A program made the translations under genes and the position numbers. Of a stretch of DNA of 64,000 nucleotides, positions 23,701-35,100 are shown one piece after another. The DNA lies in the NCBI RefSeq assembly GCF_045679555.1, contig NC_092091.1, positions 70,508,517 through 70,572,516 of the forward strand, given 5' to 3'. Under the pieces are notes generated by a model. It did not search any database, had not been told where the DNA came from, and saw nothing but the letters and a program-made list of their open reading frames with translations. Origin of the DNA: Salvelinus alpinus. Taxonomy: Eukaryota > Chordata > Actinopteri > Salmoniformes > Salmonidae. The number at the start of each line of letters is the position of its first letter. Within the stretch, counting starts at the first letter, position 1.

Positions 23701-26700
23701 TATGTACAGATGTTTGTTTATGCGTACATGTGTACAGATGTAATGTATTATAGATCACATCTCTACTGTACCATGTTTGACTATGATTGTTTTTAGTGTC
23801 TCAACTCAATTTGAGTGGTCCACAATGTATAAAAAAACGGTAGTGTATAGTTGTAGCATTTGTGGAATGACGCATCATTTTTTCTAAACTATAAACTCCA
23901 AAAAAACAAATAACTCTTAAACACAGAAACATTTATGTGAAGTGACCTAAGCTACCATTTTGTATGTAATGGTGAACGATAGGCTGTGTATCCCGTCTTG
24001 ATTTACCATGTCTATTCCCTTCAGTTGGAGTATATATGCCGAGGGTCTACCCGAAATAATGAAAGTTGACAGCGCTTCTGATCTCCCTGCTGAGGTCCGC
24101 TTCTCTTTCACCAAGGACATTGAGTTCACTTTCACAGCAGTCGAAGCGTAAGTTGGAGCACTGGTTTTCAAAATTGTTTTGCTTAATGTAAAACAGTCAC
24201 ATTTTGCTCTTCCCAGAGTACCCCTGAAGTATACCCCCTAGTGTGCATTTTACCTCTAGGCCTATGCTCTTGTGAGTCTTCACAAGTACCACCTGAGTAT
24301 AGGCCAAGTATCCCCAGGGGAACATGGGACCCAGGTTGAGAACCATAAGAGGCAGCACCAGGAAATGAATGAGATATTTAATCATCTCTATTGGCATATC
24401 CCCAACACACCTTTAAAAATACTTCCTTTACAGTGAGATGAGATGTGATTGTCCTACACCAGTTCAGGTAATTGTGATATTATGAGATATTGGGAATGTG
24501 GCCATCAGGGTTGTGGTGGAACGTGGATTATAGGAATGGTGCCAGTAATAACACCCTCAGGCAAGGTTTTCCGAAATGAATTTGTTTTTAGCCACTCAAA
24601 TCATTCCTGAAATCGTATCAAAAAACAAGCCAATTAACCATCTAGCAGACATTATAACCAAATAGCTGAACTTTTCACCAAATCAAATGCCAATTGACAC
24701 ATAATATTAAGGATATGTGGCCTGTGAATGAATCGATCACCCTAGGGAGAGGATGTAGATGATGAAGAGTAGTGGACCTAGCTCAGAGCCCTGGGGGACA
24801 TCCTGGCATTGTTAGCACCATTCTCTAATCAACTGCACCATCTTTCTCATGTTGAAGTAAAGTTCCTCCTCTATCCTGGCAGATTGCTGTCACTGAAACT
24901 AGAAACCCATTCCACCAACAAGAAACAATGGAAGAGCCTAGATGAACTCAGTCACGTTTTCAATAGCCACAAGACTGACGTCTATGGTAAGTTGGGCTCA
25001 GTCTTAAAGAAGGCAGCAATCAAATAGCTCACTGGAATCATTAGTAACTCATTATTATTTTGCACAAAGTTTCATTTTACACATGATCATTTTGTTTTTT
25101 TCTAGAATATGTCGAAAAGAACTGGAAGGAGGATGAGTTTTTCGGGTACCAGCTTCTGAACGGCATCAACCCCATGATGATCCATCGCTGCTCCAAGCTT
25201 CCAGAGAACTTCCCCGTCACAGAAGACATGGTGAAGGCTTCCCTTTTCGGAAAAAACCTTGAAGCAGAAATTCAGGTTTGTAAAAATGGAGTAATATATG
25301 TCATTCATCGTTCTGTTACTGCTCTAGTGGTTTCTTCCTCAGGACATTGTGTGTAGTACAGTACAATATGCTGTACATTGTGTCAGTGTAACGACTTTCC
25401 TCTTCTTCTGACGAGGAGTAAGAGATATCGTACCAATGTGCAGCGTGGTAAGTGTCCATTTTAATATAAAAAACTGAACACTACAAAAATACAAAATAAC
25501 AAAGTGAATGAACAAACGAAAATCGAAACAGTCCCGTATGGTACAGACACAGGAAACAACCACCCACAAAACACAATAGACAACAGGCTACCTAAATATG
25601 GCTCCCAATCAGAGACAACGACTAACACCTGCCTCTGATTGAGAACCATACTAGGCCAAACACATAGAAATAGAACAACAGAACAAAACATAGAAAAACA
25701 ACATAGAATGCCCACCCCAACTCACGCTCTGACCAAACTAAAATAAAGACATAAAAAAGGAACTAAGGTCAGAACGTGACAGTCAGTACTCTTCCTTTGG
25801 CATGGTGGTGTTGTTGGTAACATCTGCCTCCCTAACTCATTAATGTCCTAACCTAAACAGAAAGGCAACATCTTCCTGGTTGACTACAAGCGTCTACATG
25901 GAGTGACTGCAAACGTGATCCACGGGAAACAGCACTTCTTGGCTGCTCCTCTCTGCTTGCTCTATGTGACCCCAGAAGATAAGCTCATGCCCATCGCAAT
26001 CCAGGTACATCTCACATAAGAGTGAGATCTATACTTCCGAAACCCCAATTAAATAATCTTAACAGAATGTTTGCCACTGGGAGTTCTCTTGAACCAAAAG
26101 GAGTCCCATAAATGGACATAAATATTGCCCAGAAATTAACTAATTGACCAGAAAGCAAAAAGCATGAGCAAAAGCATATACTGTTAGCCTAAAACTAAGG
26201 ATTTGGGGGTTTCATGATTGATGTTATATCCTATGTCTACATGAACCATACCGGCAAAACTCGTTTTAAGCAAACAACTATTAAACTTCCGTATGTCTTT
26301 AAATTGTAACAATATACACATTCTCAATTAATGAAGCAAGCCATGATTGTTCTGCTTCCTTTCACAGCTGAAGCAGGTGCCTGGAGAAGACAACCCCATC
26401 TTCCTTCCTACTGACTCTGAGTATGACTGGCTCCTGGCCAAGATCTTTGTGAGGAACGCAGACTTCGCTGAACATGAGCTGAACTTTCACCTACTAAGGA
26501 CTCACCTGCTGGCTGAGGTGTTTGCCGTGTCGACACTGCGTAACCTACCAATGGTGCATCCCCTCTACAAGGTACATACTTACTGCTGTGCATGCAGACA
26601 CTGTTTGTTTTCAACTGTTATAACACTACAGTTGTGCGAGTTCTCATTTTCCTATTAACTCAATACTTTTAACATAATTAAGAGAACCTGAAGTATTTGC

Positions 26701-29119
26701 AAATAAATGTATTCATTGTATGTATTTTTTGTAATTGAAAGTTGCAGTAGGTTGTAGTATACTACAATACATAGCTTTTTTAGTTGTGAATTTCATGTAC
26801 GATTGTTCCATCTTTCTCCATAGCTCCTGATCTCTCACTTCCGCTACACTCTGCAGATCAACACTCTGGCTAGACAGGCCCTCATATCAGAGAAGGGGGT
26901 GATCACAGAGGTACTGCCTATTCCATTCTTATATTGTTGTGTTCTATAAAACGCTAATACTTATGGAATGTCACAATGCTAGTGGAAACTGATTCAAAAG
27001 CATAAGAGAGCTCTGTGTTAAAAGATGAAGCACCCTGCTTTCTGCATGCTTATAAATGCACCGCTGATACAAACCATTTCCACTAGCATTGTTACATTCT
27101 CCAAAAATGATTATTCTGGACGTTCCTAAATTTCCAGCTAACTTATTTAAAAACTGTTCAGATTAAACAACATGAAGTACATCTGAAATAAGGCCTTCTA
27201 AACACTATACGATTATACAATCATAACTTTTGTCACGTTCCCCAGCAAAAATGTCACTCAAACAGAAGGGGGAACTAACAGAGTCACTGACCAACAACCA
27301 AAACAAAACAGGTGTGGTTTTAGGAGGGGTTCTGAAAGACACTCATGGGGGTGTCCACTGAAAGTTGACTAGCCACAACAACTGGAACCTAAAAGACACC
27401 CACCATGAGCTCCGACAAAATTTGCCCAAGAAGAGGCAAACAAAAGAAAAACCCACATCAAACTTACCGACAAGAAGCAAACCAAAAAGGTGGCGCAAAA
27501 CGAAATCAGACAAAGGAATGTTTTTCTAGAACTCAAATAGGGAAAGGTGTTGACCCTCCACATATCTCAAGACATCTGGAGCAGTGGGCCACCCACTCTT
27601 AAATAGCACCTGGGCCAGCACCGGTGAAACACCTGCCCACTAACAAGATGGCAACCAGCACAGGTGTAACACATACTGTCTAATGAGGTGACACCAATCG
27701 GTGCGCCCTACATGCTAACGAGCTATACTGTATGTGCTAAAGTCCAACCTCAAAACATAAATGGAAAAATCAAAGCCTGTAACTCATTGGACACTGAGCT
27801 GGTTATCATTTTGAGATGTATACCTAGCGACACATACCGCTGCAGAGGAAATTGGTCATCATGCTGAACTGTCAGGCGTTGCCTAGCGACACATACCGCG
27901 GTAGAGTAAACTGATCATCAGGCTGAACTGTCAGGCGTTGCCTAGCGACACATACCGCGGTAGAGTAAACTGATCATCAGGCTGAACTGTCAGGCGTTGC
28001 CTAGCGACACATACCGCGGTAGAGTAAACTGATCATCAGGCTGAACTGTCAGGCGTTGCCTAGCGACACATACCGCGGTAGAGTTAACTGGTCATCAGGC
28101 TGAACTACAACTAGCTGAAACAAGCCACCTGCGATTCCCCACATGGTAGCTTCTTGTCATTGTTGCTAGCTATCTGACCGTTCAGACTCATAACACACAG
28201 CCATCTGCCCCATCGATGCGTGTGCATCATGTTTGTGATATCAGGCAACCTGTTTTTGTCGCTTAAACCACAGGGCTGCCCTGGCGTCTGTCATTAACAA
28301 GTTCTGTCATCGATAACCCTGTTTGATATTTAAAACATCGATCGCCGTTAGAACGCACTGCATGTCCTATTATATGACACAAGGGTTGAAGTGATAGGTT
28401 TTTCTCACTGGTTACATAAACCATGTTTCCATCCAACCATTTTATGTGGCTGAATTACCTGACAGGCTTGATGGAAACAGCACATTTTTGCAAAAAAATT
28501 AAATAATAATAATAATACTTTAGACCAGGGTGGATATTTTTTTTCTCTGTGAAATAGATTATGTTATGATTAAAAAAAGGTGAACTATCCCTTTAACTCA
28601 TCTTGAAGAATGCCAGTGTAGGAGGTCCAGGGATGATGGAGTTCCTGAAGAAAGCGGTGGCCTCATTGACCTACAGCTCCCTCTGTATGCCGGAGGACAT
28701 CATTGCACGCGGTCTGGAGTCAATTCCCAACTTCTTCTACAGGGAAGATGGACTCAAGCTGTGGGCCATCATTCACAGGTAGTTTGTGTACAAGTCTTTT
28801 GAGTTTTGTGGTGAAAAAAATCCAAGATCTGTCAATTTGACAGCACAATTAGATTTGTGCATTATAAGGAGGCTAGTTCATGCAGCTACATGTTTGCTCA
28901 GTTTACTAACTGTAGTTAACTCCTTCCTCCAAAGTAAAAATGATTGGCATCTTACATTCAAACAATGAATCCTGATCTAGGATAACTTTTAAAACATGAA
29001 ATTATTTGGCTTGCTCTAAAAGGATTTGGCTAAAAGTAAATCTACCCGTCTTTCGGATGGGACGTTAAACGGGTGTCCTGACTCTCTGAGGTCATTAAAG
29101 ATCCCATGGCACTTATCGT

Positions 29120-29153
<34 letters not shown>

Positions 29154-32100
29154 AATTCCCAATCTGGCCCTCAACCATCACGGTCACCTAATAATCCCCA
29201 GTTTACAATTGGCTCATTCATCCCCCTCCTCTCCCCTGTAACTATTCCCCAGGTCGTTGCTGCAAATGAGAACGTGTTCTCAGTCAACTTACCTGGTAAA
29301 ATAACGGAAAAATAAAATAAAATCATGCTGCCAGATTATAATGAGGTTTACGGGATTTTTTGCAAAGATTTGTGCTCTTTTGCACTATGACAATGTAGCC
29401 CATAATATCAGTGCTGGGTCATTCTGTGAAATTAGTGCCTTTTGTGTACCTTTGATATTTTTAAAGCCTGTTATATTAAAGCTATATTAAATAGACCTCA
29501 TGGAAAATTCAATTCATTTTTTTATATGAATAAAGTCTTGCTAAAGTGAAAAAATTCAGCATTTTAACATGTCCCTCTGTGCATCCTCTGTGACTTCTAG
29601 GAATATTTTAACCCCCTTAACCTCAACATTTCTACAACTTTTCAACATTATTTTAAAGCTTTAGTTATTTTGTTGCTTTGACAAAGTAATTTCTGAAGAT
29701 TATTATATATTTCACATGATTAGTGATTCATTTTTATTTATTTTTTATGTTCCTAATTTTAAGGTCAATCCTGTTAAGTGAACTGAACTCTTTTTAAAAT
29801 GGTGAACATTTTTTGTTAACTATTTTTTTTGTGAAGAACATTGAACATCTAGTCAAATCATAACAATTTGACTAGATGTCAAAAGCGTAACACTTCAACC
29901 CAGTTACCCACAGACAGACAGACAGGCTAGAAATGTTTTCACAATTTTTATTATTTTTAAATGAAGCTTACATTCCTGGGTCGCTCGTCTTTTCAGTTCG
30001 CTGCAGCTAGCGACTGCAACAAACACTCCAACAGGACAGTTTTATCTCCATCTCATCATTCAAAGTCTCAATCGTGGACACTTACTGACAGTTGTGGCTG
30101 CTTTGCGTGATGTATTGTTGTCTCTACCTTCTTGCCCAATGTGCTTTCGTCTGTGCCTAGTTAAATAAAAATGTAATTTCCCCTCCCTGTTGCACAGAAC
30201 AAGCTTCCATTCCCTGTCACCATGAGATTTATGGCTGATTTAAGATAAAATCGTCAAAACACTTACGGTCAACCCTGTTACTTTGTCACTTAATAGGCAC
30301 TTACTATAATATTTTTATTTAACCTCTGATATATATTTTTTAATGAAGTTTAACATGTGCTCTTTATGACAATGTTAAAATTAGGTGAAATAAAAATCAC
30401 CAAGTTACACTACTCATAAGGCCCCTAACTGGTGGAACAGCCCTGTGTTTTGTCATAGTGTTTTTCTAATACCTGATGTTGTCCTGTGGTTTTGTATAGG
30501 TTTGTTCAGAAAATGATTGGTCACTACTACACCTGTGACTCAGACGTCCAGAAGGACTCTGAACTGCAGAACTGGATCAAGGAGATCTTCTTCCATGGCT
30601 TCCTGGCAGAAACCAGCACAGGTTACACTTTTCTCATTTAAAAGACACACTAGCTCTTTCTCAACTCTTAATCATAAGACTACATCAGTGCAATACAAAT
30701 GTACAGATCTGATTTGTTGATGAGTGTTTCTGATAATACGTAATATCCAGAAACGTAATATCCAGAACATTCCAAGTGATTCCATACAGTATCTACTGTA
30801 GGTTTGAAACCAATTGGCATCAGATTTTCATGTGAATATTCTAAAATCTTTTTTCAAATTTTCCCACCAGTGGTGTTTCCACCAAATGGACTTGTTGCAG
30901 ATAGAAATCAGTGCATGATGACAATTTACTTTTTCACATTTAAAAAAAAAAAAAAATCTCAAGTTCAATGTGTTTCCATCACATTTTAAACTCTATCGAT
31001 AGTTTTGTCACAAACTGTTGCGTTAAATAGCAAATGTGCCTACTCTGGTCTTGGCACGTGTGCTCTAGCCAACAGCTGGCAGATACAGTGAGGATGGGGG
31101 TAGTCTACATTAGGAGATTATTATGGCAGTCAAGCATCTATCATCATGTCACCAGAATAAACCTTCGATATTTATTGGAAAGTAGCATCAAGCTCATCAC
31201 CGTGCACTTTCACCACCCTGGGAAGTTCATCATAATTTATTTAATCTGTAGCATGTTGCTGAAATGTGTATGCTAAAAACGAGTGGCTGTGTCAGTTCCT
31301 GGAACCATAACCACGGAAAGCGAGGCCCGGCCCGTTGCAGCTCTATAAACTTTCCACAATAACCAAGTCGTAGTGGACCACACACCATATCTTTGCGTGA
31401 CTCCAAGTTTTCTTGGATATGATGGTTATTATATCAATATTTGCACAAAAGATATTTCCACTGCCATTTCTTGCATAATTCATTTGACCGACACACAAAT
31501 ATCCCACAATGTCGAACGAACAAATGATCTGCTGTCATTTATTGTAATTGTACCGAAACTTCCTGTTTCCATCACAGCTGTCATTACTTTTTGTATACAG
31601 TTTGACTTACATAAAAGCTGTGGATGGAAACATAGTTACAGAAACTAATGTAATTTCATGGTTCTTTCAGTGGTGGATGGATGACTCTCTTTGTGGATAC
31701 AATCTAGATAGAGACTGATTACTCTTTGTTTTTTTAAATCTTTAACTGAACACTTTTATAAGCATTCATAAACTGCCATTCTTCCTGTTCTCTTCCAACA
31801 ATTAACAAACATCTGACCAATCAGAATAGCGCAAAGTAGTTGCAAGGTAGATAATCAATTACCATTCCAATTCACCACACTGTAGAACTAACAATAGTGG
31901 CTTAGAAAATAACTCATACAATAATCTTACATTTCTTCCCTCCTCCCCCTAGAGAAACGTCCCCGTTTCTACATTCGATAAGAAAAGAATAATACTGCTG
32001 GAGGTCCAAAGATCTGTAGACTTCTCACTTCAGGGCATAGACTCCCCTGTCACTTAAGAGACTAATTTGGCGTTCTCAGACGAACTTTGCTCCAGTTCTG

Positions 32101-35100
32101 CTGGTTGGGGTGGAGACATCTGGTCTACTGAGGGGTCAGGTGGGTCAATGTCTAATGGGCTGGGCAAGAGGGGTCATGACAAGGGGCCTGGTGAGGCACA
32201 GGGGGATCCAGGGACGTCTCAGGTAAGTAGCGTTCCCATGTCTCACAGGGCCTAGAGAATCTGAAGGGTAAGGCACCTGACAAGGCTGTCAGGGTCAGAG
32301 GTCAAGGAGGTGCAGGAAAGTGTTCCACAGGCTCATTCGTTCCAGATCGTTCCAGAGGTGTACGGTCTTAAACGATTTTAGTGGATCACTTGGGTCTTGT
32401 TAGATTGGTCCAGCAGGTACCTGACCCTGTAGATTACACCAGGGTCCTCTTCTGTAGATCCAAGGCACTCCTCAAAAGGGACCTTTCCAGTGATGTGAAA
32501 GCTTCTGATGTGCTATTGTAAGCCACACAAGGTCTCCTGGGTTGTAGAGAATGTGCATGACATTCGTCGTAGTTCCGTTTTTGTTGAAAGTGAGCATGTT
32601 CTGTGTGGGAGATCCAAAGGACACACTGGACCATGTCGGTGAGTTGAGCTGTATGATCTGCTGGCGATCCCGGTGTAGAGACGGACCACTGCAGTCCAGA
32701 GGGGAACAGTAGCCTGGCTGACATCTTCGCTTCTCAACCATGTGTCAGACAGAAGAGGCTGAAATCCGTTGTAGATGGAGTGCTGGTGTTGTAGGCCAGG
32801 GTAAGTTGGTTGAGGCACTCGTCACCAGAGTGTTGGGGCAGTGTCTTGGTCAGGAGATTGATGAGTGTCCGATTTTAAATTGTTCCACCATCCCATCACA
32901 TTGTGGATGATGGGGGCTGGTTCTGGTCTTCTAAACTCCCAGCAACTGGCAAAGGTCTCGGACAATGTCTGCCTCAAACTGATGTTCTTGGTCAGTGTTC
33001 AAGGTCTCTGGTATGCCATGTTTGCTGACAAAGTTCTTGAAGAGACAGTGCTGGTCTTTCAGGGCACAGAGGTTGACGCACTTTGAAAAATAATCCTGCA
33101 CCGCAAGCACATAAAGTGCCTTCAGAAAGTATTCATACCCCTTAGCTTATTCCACATTTTGTTGTGTTACAGCCTGAAATCAAAATGGATGAAATAGTAT
33201 TATTTTCTCACCCATCTAAACACAATACTCCATAATGACAATGCGAGAAAAAAAAACTTTTTTTTTGTGCAAATTTATTTAAAATTAAATGCAGAAATAT
33301 CTCATTTACATACGTATTCACACCCCTGAGCCAATACATGTTAGAATAGCCTTTGGCAACAATTACAGATGTGAGTCTTTCTGGGTAAGTCTGTAAGGGC
33401 TTTGCACACCTGGATGCCGACACATCTTTCTAGCGAATTTACACGCTGAAGCTATGTTGCGCTTGGTGACCTCTGATTGTTTCATCCTAACATCGTTGGT
33501 ACCAACGTGGATAACAATATCCCTATACTCTCTATGCTCACCAGTTTTAGACTTAGCCAGCACCCTCTTCAGGTTATCCTTTACGTCTGTAGCCCTGCTC
33601 CCTGGTAAGCAGTGTATGATCGCTGGATGATGATTTTTAAGTCTAATATTGCGGGTAATGGCGTCGCAAATGACTAGGGTTTTCAATTGGTCAGAGCCAA
33701 TGGTGGGAGTCTTCGGCAGCTCAGAACCCGTAACGGTGGAGGGGAGACTTGAGAAGGCTCTGCCTCTGACTCATTGTTTAAATGGGGAGAACCGGTTTAA
33801 AGTCTCTGGCGGCTGAATGAGCGACACAGGTTGAGCATGCCGACAGCATTTCTTTCCAGGAGCCTTGAGAAAATTGTCTGGCTGTGGAGACTGTGCAGAG
33901 GGATTTATACTATTATCTGTGCAGAGGGATTTATACTATTATCTGTGCAGAGGGATTTTTACTGTTATCTGGACTTACTGGTGGCACAGGTGCTATTTCA
34001 TTCTTTCCTACACTTAAATTGCCCTTGCCTAACGATTGCATCTGAAGATGGGCTTGCAACACGGCTATCCTTACCATAAGGCGATAGTTCTCCTGTATAT
34101 TATGAGTACAGCGACTGCAGTTAGATGTTACTACTTAGTTTTTCCGGCTGGTGGAGGTCCTGTAGAACCATGTCCAGATAAAGCATCCATGGAGAAAAAG
34201 TTGAATGAAGAAAGTAGAGCGAAGAAAAAACTAAGAAGTTGTTGTTAAATGTGTTAAATGCAGATTGATGAAACTGTTATTAAAAGTAAAACTGAAAAGT
34301 TTGGCAGGTAGCCAAGTAGCAACAAACAGCACAGCAGCATGGGGACAAGTCATCCATCTTCATAGAGGGTGCAGCAACATCCAGGGAAGGTGATGTGGTA
34401 CAGTAGGTCTTCCACAACTGATATCCAGTAGGGCATGTTGTTGTTGCAGGAAACCTAGCCTAGTATCACTGAATGGTGGGCCCCTCTGACAACTTGAAAC
34501 TCATGCTTGAGATGTTATTTCCCTAGGGGAAATGCATACTGACAAAGTCCAGGGAATGTCCAAACATTGTCCATTGACAGAGCGAGCAAATGCAAAGGAT
34601 GTCTTCATGGGGCGCTTTTTCAGAGCTGGATGTGAAGTTCTGAAATCCTCACTGATGATGGAAATGGTCGATCCTGGGTCAAGAAGAGCAGACACTTCAA
34701 TTCCCTCAAAGATGGCAAGTATGTTAGCTGAAACACCCTCTGTGGAAGCCATCTTGTCACTTTCGATTTTGAACCGTGTGGTGTCAACAAGGAGCTCTGG
34801 TGCACTGACTGAAGTTTGCTCCTTAACAAACAACTAGTGATCGTTTCCCTGCTGTGTGGAACCAGACACGTTAGACTGCCTAATGTCTGTCAGGGGACTG
34901 GAAGTGTACAATGCACCTGTAATGAGGGCTCACCTATGCCTCTATCCTTGGAGGTCGACTCGGGCTGCCGTGTCATCTGTCCCTTGCATCAGACTGGTGC
35001 CTATAGTCTGGGTAGTGAACTCTTGGTGGGTAGTCTAGAGAGTAGTAGCGACAGCTTCCACCATCAGAGCTCCAATCACGTTGGCATTGGCAGTATTCTG

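Larger units (their letters stand above)
21864..23850 (+). pseudogene. LINE reverse-transcriptase tail fragment, split by Tc1
   Basis: [20 protein letters not shown] at 21890-21950 matches the zinc-binding C-terminus typical of fish LINE reverse transcriptases (ExxxHxLxxC). The frame is cut at the TA where the Tc1 element (22040-23645) entered. AT-rich non-coding sequence follows on the other side. Confidence 0.55.
20740..24024. other. Lipoxygenase intron 3
   Basis: Holds AT-rich unassigned sequence (20760-21230), a repeat 3' end (21230-21345), more AT-rich DNA, a LINE RT tail fragment and the nearly intact Tc1 transposon at 22040-23645. No exon is expected or seen. Confidence 0.7.
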
